A stretch of 64,000 nt of DNA from Denitratisoma sp. Its GTDB lineage: Bacteria; Pseudomonadota; Gammaproteobacteria; Burkholderiales; Rhodocyclaceae. The stretch is from NCBI GenBank assembly GCA_032027165.1, contig JAVSMO010000001.1, positions 610,731 through 674,730 of the forward strand, read 5' to 3'. The notes below the pieces were generated by a model. The model did no database searches. It was not told the DNA's origin and saw nothing but the letters and a program-made list of their open reading frames with translations. The first letter of the stretch is position 1. Each line of letters starts with the position of its first letter. Made by a program: the position numbers and the translations under genes. Below, piece after piece: positions 53,503 through 62,261 of the stretch.

Positions 53503-53919
53503 CCCGTTCCGCTTACCTGCGTACAACCTCGAGCTGATGCCGGGGCGCATCTTTGCACCGACTGCAAGACATTGAAAATAATTGTTGATAAACGCAGTCA
53601 ACCTTTGATTTTGATCAAGGCTGCACCACGCTCCTCCCTATAACTTTGCCCTCGTAATTCTGGTCTTCAGAAACCTCGGGAAAGTCCGTTATCCCACTTC
53701 TGAATGCGACCGTCTCTTCAGCAGTCGGCTGCCTTGTTCTCGTGGGCGACTGCTCTTCCGGGCCGAGAAGTTGCCCAAAATATCGGGATCGTTCGCCTGT
53801 GGCGGACAGGCCTGCTTGCCGGATCCGGCATTGAAAACGACGGAGACTGCGATGGCGGTTGCGCACGGCTGCGCCGATCGAAACGTGTGGCGCGCGAAAC
53901 TCGCGTGGGGAGCGAGCCC
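53503..53919 (+). promoter_or_regulatory. Intergenic region with FNR-dependent promoter and long leader
   Basis: 417 bases. TTGATTTTGATCAA at 53605-53618 is a perfect FNR box. TATAAC at 53639-53644 is a good -10 element, 30 bp centre to centre. The transcript should start near 53651 and have an about 270-nt leader before the kinase gene. The leader is open in frame from an ATG at 53704. I see no known riboswitch in it. 53503-53600 contains only an AT-rich stretch and a GACTGC...GCAGTC inverted repeat (from about 53559). Confidence 0.7.
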
Positions 53920-55833
53920 ATGCCAGAGATGACATTGCCGCGCCGGCTGCTTCGCCCTACCATCAGCAAAAAGTTCGCCATTTTCTTCGGGCTGATCCTG
54001 CTGGTGGTGGCGGCGAACGGCCTGGTCGTCCGCACCCTGCTGAAGGAGCGGGAGGGCATCGCCGCCACGATCAACCTGGCCGGCAGCCTGCGCTACCTGA
54101 GCCAGGCCGCCCAGGCCGAATTGCTGCGGCTCGCCGTCGGCCTGACGGCGGATCGCCAGGCCCTCGACGGCTATTTCCGGCGTTTCGAGCACGTGCTGGA
54201 CACGCTCGGTCGCGGCGGCAGCGTCGACGGCTTCGAGATCGACCGGCTGCCGGCCGGGATCATGCCGCTGGCCGAGTCGGTGCATGCTGCGTGGGCCGAC
54301 TACCGGACGGATGCCGCCGCCATCCTGCGAAAGCGGGAACTCGGAGAAGGTGCCGCGCGGGAGTTCGAGCATCTCTACGCCGATGCGGCGGCCATACTGG
54401 CGATGACCAACGACATCGTCGGCAAGCTGGTCGCGCACGTCGACCTGTCCGAGGCGCGGGCGGTCCGGAGCCTCGTCATCCTGGCGCTGTTCGATTTCCT
54501 GCTCATAGCGGCCGGCTTCATCGTCATCCGCAAGCGGCTGGTGGCGCCCTTGCGGCAGCTGGCCGAGGCGAGCCTGCGCTTCGCTGCCGGCCACTACGAT
54601 GCGCGCACGCGGTTCAGGTCGCACGACGAGATCGGCCAGCTGGCCGAGGCCTTCGACCAGATGGCCGAGAAAACGGAACGGCACATCCGGCAGAGCGCCC
54701 GCGACCTCGAGGAGATCCGCAACGCCGAGAAGGCCCTGCTCAAGCTGTCGCAGGCGGTGGAGCACAGCCCGGCCACCGTGGTCATCACCGACCGCGACGG
54801 CACGATCGAGTACGTCAATCCGAAGTTCACCGAAATCACCGGCTATTCCCGGCGCGAGGCGGTGGGCCGGAATCCGAGGATACTCAAGTCCGGCACGACG
54901 CCACCCGAGGTTTACGAAGACATGTGGTCGACCCTGTTGCGCGGCCTGGAATGGCGCGGCGAACTGGAGAACCGCAAGAAGAACGGCGAGCTCTTCTGGG
55001 AGGCGACGCGGATTTCGCCGCTGAGGAGCGAGGAAGGGGCGATTACGCATTTCATCGTGGTGAAGGAGGACATCACCGAGCGCAAGCGGGCCGAGGAGGA
55101 GATCCTCCGCCTCAACGCCAGCCTCGAGCGCCGCGTGCAGGAGCGCACCCGCGATCTCGAGTCGTTCAGCTATTCGGTGTCCCACGACCTGCGGGCGCCG
55201 GTGCGCAGCATCAACGGCTTCGCCAGGCTGCTGAAGGAGCGCTGCGACGGCTGTCATGACGCCCAGGCGCGGGACAGCCTCGATCGCATCATCAAGTCGA
55301 GCCTGCGCATGGGCGACCTCATAGACGACCTGCTGCGCCTGTCGCAGATCGGGCGCAGCGAGATTTCATTCGAACGGGTGGACCTGAGCGGGCTGGCGGG
55401 CGAGGTGCTGGGCGAGCTCGCGGATCATGCGCCGGAGCGCAAGCTGGACGCCCGGATCGAGGAGGGCGTCGTCGTGCGCGGCGATCCGCAGCTGCTGCGC
55501 ATCGTTCTGGAGAACCTGCTCGGCAATGCCTGGAAGTTCACCGCCCGGCGGGAAACGGCGCAGATCGGCTTCGGCTGGCGCGAGGAGTCCGGCCGGCGCG
55601 TCATCCATGTCCGCGACAACGGCGCCGGCTTCGATCCGCGCTACGCCAACCGCCTGTTCGGCGCCTTCCAGCGCCTGCACCGCGCCGAGGATTTCGAGGG
55701 GACCGGCATCGGCCTAGCCATCGTGGCCCGCATCATAGGGCTCCACGACGGCCGCATCTGGGCGGACGCCGAGCCGGAGCGGGGCGCGACCTTCCGTTTC
55801 ACGCTGGCCGGGCAGGAGCCGCCCTCCGCCTGA
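53920..55833 (+). CDS. Membrane sensor histidine kinase with NarX/PilJ-like sensor domain
   Basis: 637 aa. Helix 1 at about 18-37; periplasmic four-helix domain of PilJ/NarX type with NLAGSLRYLSQAAQAELLRL (about 52-71), which recalls the nitrate P-box of NarX; helix 2 near 185-207; HAMP; PAS/PAC (about 280-395, TDRDGTIEYVNPKFTEITGYS, ITERKRAEE); HisKA (SFSYSVSHDLRAPVRSINGF, His near 425); HATPase_c (NLLGNAWKF, RDNGAGFDPRYANRLFGAFQRLH, GTGIGLAIVARII). No regulator gene is adjacent. The ATG at 53920 has GGGGAG before it; a frame-open extension from 53704 is unlikely but possible. Nitrate or nitrite sensing is inference. The kinase core is very similar to that of the kinase at 22621. Confidence 0.86.
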   Translation: MPEMTLPRRLLRPTISKKFAIFFGLILLVVAANGLVVRTLLKEREGIAATINLAGSLRYLSQAAQAELLRLAVGLTADRQALDGYFRRFEHVLDTLGRGGSVDGFEIDRLPAGIMPLAESVHAAWADYRTDAAAILRKRELGEGAAREFEHLYADAAAILAMTNDIVGKLVAHVDLSEARAVRSLVILALFDFLLIAAGFIVIRKRLVAPLRQLAEASLRFAAGHYDARTRFRSHDEIGQLAEAFDQMAEKTERHIRQSARDLEEIRNAEKALLKLSQAVEHSPATVVITDRDGTIEYVNPKFTEITGYSRREAVGRNPRILKSGTTPPEVYEDMWSTLLRGLEWRGELENRKKNGELFWEATRISPLRSEEGAITHFIVVKEDITERKRAEEEILRLNASLERRVQERTRDLESFSYSVSHDLRAPVRSINGFARLLKERCDGCHDAQARDSLDRIIKSSLRMGDLIDDLLRLSQIGRSEISFERVDLSGLAGEVLGELADHAPERKLDARIEEGVVVRGDPQLLRIVLENLLGNAWKFTARRETAQIGFGWREESGRRVIHVRDNGAGFDPRYANRLFGAFQRLHRAEDFEGTGIGLAIVARIIGLHDGRIWADAEPERGATFRFTLAGQEPPSA

Positions 55834-55930
55834 GTCCGCGGGAGGATGCGCCCCGGCACGGAAGGCCTCATAATTCCGGGCAGTCCCATTGCCCGCGTTC
55901 CGCGCGTTTCGCGCGGGATGAACAGATGAA

Positions 55931-57979
55931 ATGAATGCATCGCCCGGCGCGGGCCGCATCCCGCTCCATACGCCGCTCCTGCGCGGCGAGCGGCGGCCGC
56001 GCGTCGCGCTGGTCGGCCGCCAGCAGTCCGGCAAGAGCACCATCTTCCAGGCCGCCTCCAGCGCGGCGCCGAGCCACGCCCGGCTGGCCGGCGAGTCGGC
56101 CTACGAGGAATGCCTGGTCGGCATCGGCCTCGAGGAAATCTCGCTGGTCGACCTGCCGCCGATCGAGACCCTGCACCGCCTGCGCGAGGCCGACCGGCAG
56201 GTGCTGATGGTCCTCCTGTGGGGCGACCGCTGGCCGGTGATCGCCCGCCATGAGCCGCAGCAGCCGACGGCAGCCTTCCGTGCGCCGGACGTGCTGGTGC
56301 AGGTGGTCGATGCGGCTTCCCTGGAACGCGACCTCGAACTCAGCCTGGAGCTGTCGCTGCTCGGCCGGCCGCTGGTGATCGCGCTCAATCGCATGGACGA
56401 GGCGCGCGACAAGGGCATCTATGTCAACGCCAAGGCATTGTCGGAGCGGCTCGGCGTGCCGGTGGTGGCGACGGTGGCGCACATGGGCATGGGGCTGACC
56501 GAGCTGTTCGCAGCAGCGCTGGCGGCGGCGCGCGAGAAAGTCTGCCCGCTGGCCCAGCATTGCAGCGAACACATCCGCGAAAGCCTGAAGCCGCTCAACG
56601 CCATCCTGGCGCGACCGGAGATCGACGAAGCCTTCCGCGTGCCGCGCCCGCTGCTGCTGATGCAGCTGGCGGAGAACGACGACTGGTTCCTGCGCGAGCT
56701 GGCCGAGCATTTCCCCGATGTGGTGCCGGAGGTGACGGCGGCGCGCGCGGCCGCCCAGCAGACGCTGCCGCGCCCGCTCTCCGACGAGTTGCATGCCGAC
56801 CGGCACCATCGCGCGGCGCTGCTGTACGAGGCGGTGACGCGGCTGGGCGCACCGGAGGACAGCGAGCGCTGGAAGCGCTGGCTCGACGAGCTGTTCCTGC
56901 ATCCGCGCTGGGGCCTGGTCGGCAGCCTGGCGGTGTTCGCGCTGGTGCTGTTCATGGTGTTCGAGGTGAGCGCCGTGCTGGACGGACTGACTTCCGCGCG
57001 GCTGGCCGAATGGGTCGGGCAGTGGCAGCCCGACAGCACGACCGGCGTCGTCGGCCGCGCAGTCGCCGACGCGCTGGTCGGGATGGTCGGCATCGTCGTG
57101 CCCTACATGCTGCCGCTGGTGCTGCTGCTGGTGGCGCTGGAGGAGTCGGGCATCATGCACCGCGTCGCCTTCGTGGTGGATCGCGGCTTCCATTCGATCG
57201 GCCTGCACGGCGGCGTGGCGGTTCCCTTCCTCATCGGGCTCGGCTGCAACGTGCCGGCCATCTCGGCGGTGGCCGCGACGGCGCGCGGCCGCGAGCGCAT
57301 CGTCGCCTCGCTGCTGATCACCTTCGTGCCCTGCTCGGCGCGCTCGGCCATCGTGCTGGCGCTGGGCGGAAAATACCTGGGCGGCCTCGGCGTGTTCGCC
57401 GTCTTCGCCCTGGCCATGCTGACGGTGGCGGTGCTCGGCAAGCTGCTCGGCCGGCGCTATCCGGAGGACGTGCGCGGCATGGTGCTGGAAATTCCGCCCT
57501 ACAGACTGCCGGCATGGCGGGCGCTGCTCGCCAACACCTGGGCGCGCACCAGCGACATCCTCACCATCGTCACGCCGCTCCTCGTTGCCGGCAGCGTGGT
57601 GCTGGCGCTGCTGGCGCATTTCGGCGCCGACGACGCCATCAATGCGGCGCTGACGCCGGTGACGGCGTGGTGGCTGGGCTTGCCGGCGGCGCTCGGCGTG
57701 CCGATCCTGTTCGGCATCCTGCGGAAGGAGCTGTCGCTGCTGATGGTGTACCAGGCCCTCGGCACGCTGGAGATATCGCCGCTTCTGGATTGGGTGCAGA
57801 TCCTGACCTTCCTGGTGTTCCTGACCTTCTACATCCCCTGCGTGTCGACCTTCGCCGTGATGCTGAAGACGCTCGGCCGGCGCGAGGCCTTCTTCTCGGT
57901 GGCGCTGTCGGTGGGCGTGGCCCTGGGGCTGGCGGGCGCCACGCGTGCGGGCGCCGAATTGCTGCGGCTCATTTTCTAG
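55931..57979 (+). CDS. FeoB-like metal transporter with degenerate G domain
   Basis: 682 aa. N-terminal G domain (about 20-190) with P-loop GRQQSGKST but DLPP in place of the DLPG of G3, and NRMD as G4. The region between G1 and G3 lacks the GNWPG-like switch of FeoB. The C-terminal membrane part (about 320-680) has FeoB Gate motifs: PFLIGLGCNVPAISAVAATARGRERIV and FVPCSARSAIVLALGGKYLGG, and a second Gate near IPCVSTFAVMLKTLGRREA. Ferrous iron is the default substrate; no feoA or feoC is adjacent. Location next to nickel genes leaves another divalent metal open. It converges on the hydrolase gene with an 11-bp overlap. Confidence 0.8.
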   Translation: MNASPGAGRIPLHTPLLRGERRPRVALVGRQQSGKSTIFQAASSAAPSHARLAGESAYEECLVGIGLEEISLVDLPPIETLHRLREADRQVLMVLLWGDRWPVIARHEPQQPTAAFRAPDVLVQVVDAASLERDLELSLELSLLGRPLVIALNRMDEARDKGIYVNAKALSERLGVPVVATVAHMGMGLTELFAAALAAAREKVCPLAQHCSEHIRESLKPLNAILARPEIDEAFRVPRPLLLMQLAENDDWFLRELAEHFPDVVPEVTAARAAAQQTLPRPLSDELHADRHHRAALLYEAVTRLGAPEDSERWKRWLDELFLHPRWGLVGSLAVFALVLFMVFEVSAVLDGLTSARLAEWVGQWQPDSTTGVVGRAVADALVGMVGIVVPYMLPLVLLLVALEESGIMHRVAFVVDRGFHSIGLHGGVAVPFLIGLGCNVPAISAVAATARGRERIVASLLITFVPCSARSAIVLALGGKYLGGLGVFAVFALAMLTVAVLGKLLGRRYPEDVRGMVLEIPPYRLPAWRALLANTWARTSDILTIVTPLLVAGSVVLALLAHFGADDAINAALTPVTAWWLGLPAALGVPILFGILRKELSLLMVYQALGTLEISPLLDWVQILTFLVFLTFYIPCVSTFAVMLKTLGRREAFFSVALSVGVALGLAGATRAGAELLRLIF

Positions 57980-58874
57980 CCGGCATCGCCCCGTCGAGGA
58001 ATTCGAACATGCGCCTCGCGGAATCGGCGGTGACGTCGGCGTCGTAGCGATAGGTGACGCGGTTGCCGCGCGCATCGGTCTTCGAGAAATTGTGCAGGTT
58101 GGCGCAGTCCCAGCAGTGGGTGGTGGCCGGATAGACATGCCACTCGACGGGCGCGCCCTGCGCCTTGAGCGGTTCCAGCCGCGAGAGGCAGTCGGCCGGC
58201 GGCGTCTCGCTGTCGTCCGCCCCCATCAGCACCAGCAGCGGCCGGTCGATGTCCGGACGGACGATTTCGAAGGCGGGCGCCGTCTTCGGCCGGATGGTGA
58301 AGCAGCCCGGATAGAAGGACACCACGGCGGCGAAACGCTCCCCGGGCGCGAGCGCCTCGCCCCACAGCCTGCTGCTCGCCAGCACGCCGACCATGGCGCC
58401 CCAGGAATAGCCGGCCTGGGCGATGCGGCGCTTGTCGACGAAATCGAACCTGCGCAGGTGCTCGGCGGCCTGCAGGGAATCCTTCACGCCGGTGGCGAAG
58501 GTGACGTTGTTCTGCGGACCGTAGCACAGCGTTTGCGCGCCGCGCGGGCCGAGGGTGTCGATGAGCAGGGCGACGTAGCCGCGGGCGACGGCCTCCTTCG
58601 CCCAGTCCAGCATCGAGCGGTTCTGCCAGCGTTCGTTGCGCAGGCCGCCGCACTGGTGATGCAGCACCAGTGCCGGGAAGGGGCCGGGGCCCTCCGGCCT
58701 GTACAGCGCCATCTGCGGCGTGCTGAAAAAGCCGAAAGTCGAGGCCTCGGTCGGGAAGACGAGGTCCGGCGTCAGCGCGGCGCTTGTCCTGAGCGACGCC
58801 GGATCCGGGAAATCGGCGCGGGCCTGCAGCGCCGGCAGCAGGGTGAGGATCGATACGTAAAGAAATTTGGACAT
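57969..58874 (-). CDS. Exported alpha/beta hydrolase, dienelactone hydrolase-like
   Basis: 301 aa with a signal peptide (MSKFLYVSILTLLPALQARA). Nucleophile elbow GYSWGAMVG (Ser near 155), acid in GADDSETPP (Asp near 230), His in TTHCWDC (near 260). HHQCGGLRNERW gives an oxyanion-hole-like segment. It is closest to the dienelactone hydrolase family in fold. The substrate is unknown. It starts 5 bp after the caspase-like gene, so both belong to one operon. Confidence 0.8.
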   Translation of the reverse strand: MSKFLYVSILTLLPALQARADFPDPASLRTSAALTPDLVFPTEASTFGFFSTPQMALYRPEGPGPFPALVLHHQCGGLRNERWQNRSMLDWAKEAVARGYVALLIDTLGPRGAQTLCYGPQNNVTFATGVKDSLQAAEHLRRFDFVDKRRIAQAGYSWGAMVGVLASSRLWGEALAPGERFAAVVSFYPGCFTIRPKTAPAFEIVRPDIDRPLLVLMGADDSETPPADCLSRLEPLKAQGAPVEWHVYPATTHCWDCANLHNFSKTDARGNRVTYRYDADVTADSARRMFEFLDGAMPARK

Positions 58875-58879
58875 GCCAT

Positions 58880-60427
58880 TCAGGAAGCGCGGGTGTAGGA
58901 CACGAGTTCCTGGCGGTCCGAGCGCACGATGCGTCCGCGCATGCGCCACCAGGCCTCCATGGCAATGAAGCGGTTCACCTTGTCCGGCGCCACCCAGAAC
59001 TTCCATTCGGTCTGCTGCGATATGCCGAGCACCCAGCCGTTGGCCTCGATGCGGAAGCAATCGAAGGTGCCGGCAGGCACGGTGATGGTTTCCCGCGCGA
59101 CGACCTTCAGGTCGAGTTCGACGGTGTCCTGTCCCCCTTTGGCGAAGTTGATCGCGTATCGCGTGCTCCATTTCTTGCCCAGGTGGTATTCGCTGATGAA
59201 CATCTGGCTGGGGCCGAAACTCGCCCCGTCCGGACGCTTGATGAGGTTGCCGAGCAGGTCGGTGACGAGGGCGCCGTTGTTGTAGATCACCTTGTCCTCG
59301 GCGACCTCGCTGACGGTGCTGACGAGCTTGCGGTTCTCGACCTTGGTCAGCAGGTCGAGGGAACGGTAGACGTAGCGGTCGCCGACGCGGTAGCCGAGGT
59401 CGATGACGCCGGTGCCCTTGGTGAAGGGGTTGGCCGCCGTGTTGACGAGACTGACTTTCTTCTCGCCCTGCTTCGCCAGCATGCGGTCGAGGCGCACGGC
59501 GGCGAGCTCGGAGAAATGGCCGCTCGGGTAGCGGCGCAGGTAATCCTCGACGGCGGCGATCTGGCCGGCCTGCTGGACTCTCTCCCAAATGGCGGCTTCC
59601 TCGGCGAACTGGCGTGCGAGCTCTTCCTCGGACAGCTTCTTCAAGCTGGCCGGCGGCAGGAAATAGAAATCCTCCTCGAGCGAAGTGCTCTCCCAGGGGA
59701 CTTGCTGGCCCTGCGAGGCGCGCCGCACCGCCAGGCGCACGCGCTTGAAGATGTCCTCGATCTTGGCTTCCGGCGTATGGATCTCGCGCAGCAGGTTCTC
59801 GGTGTACAGGCCGTTGCTGCCGCCGCCGTCCGAGGCGACGTTGCCCGGCGCCGTGGCGTAGGCGAGCAGGGTGCCGATGGGGGCGTCCATCTGGCTGAGG
59901 CCCTTGCCGGATTTCAGGGTGCCGCCGAAGGGGTTGTCGCGGCAGGCATCCAGGATGACGATGTTCATGGGGTTGCCGGCCTTTCCGATGCCGCCGAGCA
60001 GGGCCGCCAGGTCGACGGTTTGCGCCGGGATGTCGTCGACGCGGTCGAGGCTGGCATCCACCGGCACGAGGAAGTTGCGCCAGCTCACCTGCAGGCCGTG
60101 GCCGGCGAAGTAGAACAGGCCGACGCCCTTGCTCTTCGCCAGCTGCTCGCTGTAGCTGCGGATGGCGTTTTCCATGGCGGCCTTGCCGGTGTCGAGCTGC
60201 GAGATGACGGAAAATCCCATCTTCTTCAGGTTGTCGCCGATGGCCGCCGCGTCGTTGGCGGGGTTCTTGAGCGCCGCTTCCTTGTAGCGGCTGTTGCCGA
60301 TCACCAGGGCCACCCGGGGCAGGGCGTTCAGGGTCGAGGCGGTCGAGCCGAAGGCGAGGCGGTTCCAGGGGAGCAGCGAAGCGGCAGAGAGGGCCGACAG
60401 GCGCTGCAGGGCAAGGCGGCGATTCAT
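58880..60427 (-). CDS. Exported caspase-fold (C14) protease
   Basis: 515 aa. The N terminus (NRRLALQRLSALSAASLLPW) looks like a Tat- or Sec-type signal. The caspase-like p20 domain (about 37-270) begins RVALVIGNSRYKE and has the catalytic dyad His110 (YFAGHGLQ) and Cys162 (ILDACRDNP). A helical linker (about 275-320, EEELARQFAEEAAIWERVQ) is followed by a C-terminal beta-rich domain (about 335-515: VGDRYVYRS, VPAGTFDCFRIEANGWV, WWRMRGRIVRSDRQELV). This is a bacterial metacaspase/orthocaspase-type protein. The substrate is unknown. The AAGGAA Shine-Dalgarno sequence supports the start. An ACTGACTTT site lies at 59450. Confidence 0.86.
   Translation of the reverse strand: MNRRLALQRLSALSAASLLPWNRLAFGSTASTLNALPRVALVIGNSRYKEAALKNPANDAAAIGDNLKKMGFSVISQLDTGKAAMENAIRSYSEQLAKSKGVGLFYFAGHGLQVSWRNFLVPVDASLDRVDDIPAQTVDLAALLGGIGKAGNPMNIVILDACRDNPFGGTLKSGKGLSQMDAPIGTLLAYATAPGNVASDGGGSNGLYTENLLREIHTPEAKIEDIFKRVRLAVRRASQGQQVPWESTSLEEDFYFLPPASLKKLSEEELARQFAEEAAIWERVQQAGQIAAVEDYLRRYPSGHFSELAAVRLDRMLAKQGEKKVSLVNTAANPFTKGTGVIDLGYRVGDRYVYRSLDLLTKVENRKLVSTVSEVAEDKVIYNNGALVTDLLGNLIKRPDGASFGPSQMFISEYHLGKKWSTRYAINFAKGGQDTVELDLKVVARETITVPAGTFDCFRIEANGWVLGISQQTEWKFWVAPDKVNRFIAMEAWWRMRGRIVRSDRQELVSYTRAS
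59450..59458 (+). repeat. ACTGACTTT word, site 11 (in caspase-like gene)
   Basis: Exact copy opposite to the gene. Read in the gene as AAA GTC AGT. Confidence 0.7.
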
Positions 60428-60436
60428 GGCAATTCC

Positions 60437-60604
60437 TTAACGGCCTTTTTTCAGCAGTGAGACGACGCCGATGAGGATCAGGATCAGCGGCCACCACTTG
60501 GCGAGCAGGGCCTTCAGTTCGCCCAGCGGCAGGATGCCCAGGTTGGAGAGCAGGAGGAGGCCGCCGACGACGATGAGGACGATGGGCCAGAAAGTGCCGC
60601 GCAT
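60437..60604 (-). CDS. Small membrane protein with LiaI/LiaF-like transmembrane region
   Basis: 55 aa with two helices: TFWPIVLIVVGGLLLLSNLG (about 4-23) and WWPLILILIGVVSLL (about 37-51), ending KKGR. This double-glycine hairpin of about 50 residues is typical of the DUF5668/LiaI-LiaF-like region. It lies 9 bp before the caspase-like gene and is the first gene of that operon. Confidence 0.75.
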   Translation of the reverse strand: MRGTFWPIVLIVVGGLLLLSNLGILPLGELKALLAKWWPLILILIGVVSLLKKGR

Positions 60605-60674
60605 GAGCGATTCTCCGATGAAAGGACAGTTGGGTGGGACAAGTAACATGATAGCCCAAGCCTGCGGCACCCGA

Positions 60675-60748
60675 TTGCCCACAGTTTGCCCACCGCCTCT
60701 CCACAGCTTATCCACCGGCTTTCAAGGCTTATCCACCGCTTATCCACT
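60675..60748 (+). repeat. Cluster of DnaA-box-like repeats upstream of dnaB
   Basis: TTATCCACC at 60708-60716 and 60729-60737, TTATCCACT at 60740-60748, and TTGCCCACA at 60675-60683, plus weaker TTGCCCACC and TCTCCACAG between them. The DnaA consensus is TTATCCACA. Three near-perfect boxes in 41 bp, all in the same orientation, suggest DnaA binding upstream of the helicase gene. Confidence 0.6.
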
Positions 60749-60802
60749 CGCCACGGCCGGATTGCGCGGGTAAACTGGCCCACCTAACCGCACATCGATC
60801 CC

Positions 60803-62200
60803 ATGGCCCAGGCACGCGCATTCAACTCCCAGCAATCCGGCGATCCGCAACTCGCGGCGCTCAAGCTGCCGCCCCATTCGATCGAGGCCGAGCAGTCGCT
60901 GCTGGGCGGCCTGATGCTCGACAATGCCGCCTGGGACCGCATCGCCGACCAGGTCTCCGAGGCGGACTTCTACCGCGACGACCACCGCCGCATCTTCCGC
61001 CATATCGCCCGCCTGATCGAGGCCGCCCGCCCGGCCGACGTGGTGACGGTATACGAGTCGCTGGAAAAGGCCGCGGAAGCGGAACAGGCCGGCGGCATGG
61101 CCTACCTCGGCGAGATCGCCAACAACACGCCGTCGGCCGCCAACATCAAGCGCTACGCCGAGATCGTCCGCGAGCGGGCGATCCTGCGCAAGCTGGTGGC
61201 GGTGGGCGACGAGATCGCAGCCAGCGCCCTGAATCCCGCCGGCCGCGAGGCCAAGGCCCTGCTCGACGAGGCCGAGTCGAAGGTCTTCGAGATCAAGGAC
61301 GCCGGCTCGCGCACGACGGAGGGCTTCACCGCCATCCAGCCGCTGCTGGGCCAGGTGGTCGACCGCATCCAGGAACTCTACGACCGCGAGCATCCCTCGG
61401 ACATCACCGGCATCCCGACCGGCTTCCACGACCTCGACATGAAGACCTCGGGCTTCCAGCCCGGCGACATGGTCATCGTCGCCGGCCGGCCCTCGATGGG
61501 CAAGACCGCCTTCGCCCTCAACATCGCCGAGCACGTCGCCCTGGAGTCCAAGCTGCCGGTGGCGATCTTCTCGATGGAAATGCCGGGCACGCAGCTCGCC
61601 ATGCGCTTCCTGTCCTCGGTCGGCCGGCTCGACCAGCACCGCGTGCGCACCGGCCGGCTCAACGACGACGAGTGGCAGCGCATGACCTTCGCGCTGGGCA
61701 AGCTGCACGAGGCGCCGATCCACATCGACGAGACGCCGGCCCTGAATTCCACCGAGCTGCGTGCCCGCGCCCGCCGCCTCTACCGCCAGTGCGGCAAGCT
61801 CGGCCTGATCGTCATCGATTACCTGCAGCTGATGTCCTCGGTGCGCGACGGCGAGAACCGCGCCACGGAGATCTCCGAGATCTCGCGCTCGGTGAAGGCC
61901 CTGGCCAAGGAACTGCACGTGCCGGTGGTGGCGCTCTCGCAGCTCTCGCGCAACGTCGAATCGCGGCCGAACAAGCGCCCGGTGATGTCCGACCTGCGCG
62001 AATCCGGCGCCATCGAACAGGACGCCGACGTCATCATCGCCATCTACCGCGACGAGGTGTACAACCCCGATTCGCCGGACAAGGGCTCGGCCGAGATCAA
62101 CATCCTCAAGCAGAGGAACGGCCCCATCGGCACGGTGCGCGTCACCTTCCTCGGCGAGTACACCCGCTTCGAGAACTTCGCGGCGCAGGGATCCTACTAG
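60803..62200 (+). CDS. dnaB: Replicative DNA helicase DnaB
   Basis: 465 aa. Hexameric 5'-3' helicase at the replication fork. N-terminal domain (about 20-125: PPHSIEAEQSLLGGLMLDNAAWDRI) and RecA-like domain (about 195-460) with Walker A GRPSMGKTAFALNIAEH, SMEMPGTQLAMRFLSS, Walker B LIVIDYLQLM and KRPVMSDLRESGAIEQDADVI. No intein. Not next to rplI or alr as in many proteobacteria. The ATG is 55 bp after the DnaA-box-like cluster. Confidence 0.97.
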   Translation: MAQARAFNSQQSGDPQLAALKLPPHSIEAEQSLLGGLMLDNAAWDRIADQVSEADFYRDDHRRIFRHIARLIEAARPADVVTVYESLEKAAEAEQAGGMAYLGEIANNTPSAANIKRYAEIVRERAILRKLVAVGDEIAASALNPAGREAKALLDEAESKVFEIKDAGSRTTEGFTAIQPLLGQVVDRIQELYDREHPSDITGIPTGFHDLDMKTSGFQPGDMVIVAGRPSMGKTAFALNIAEHVALESKLPVAIFSMEMPGTQLAMRFLSSVGRLDQHRVRTGRLNDDEWQRMTFALGKLHEAPIHIDETPALNSTELRARARRLYRQCGKLGLIVIDYLQLMSSVRDGENRATEISEISRSVKALAKELHVPVVALSQLSRNVESRPNKRPVMSDLRESGAIEQDADVIIAIYRDEVYNPDSPDKGSAEINILKQRNGPIGTVRVTFLGEYTRFENFAAQGSY

Positions 62201-62261
62201 CCGATTCAACCCAACCGGCCGGCCGGCCGTTAAACTCCCTGACAAACGGGGAGGGTCCGTC

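Noticed and set aside
53584..53600. TTGAT...GTCAA pair before the FNR box at 53605
   Set aside because: The spacer is 7 bases instead of 4, so it is not an FNR site; the perfect box 5 bp further on is sufficient.
53704..53919. N-terminal extension of the NarX-like kinase from 53704
   Set aside because: The extra 72 residues show no domain or signal features, and the ATG at 53920 has a good Shine-Dalgarno sequence. Kept as a remote possibility.
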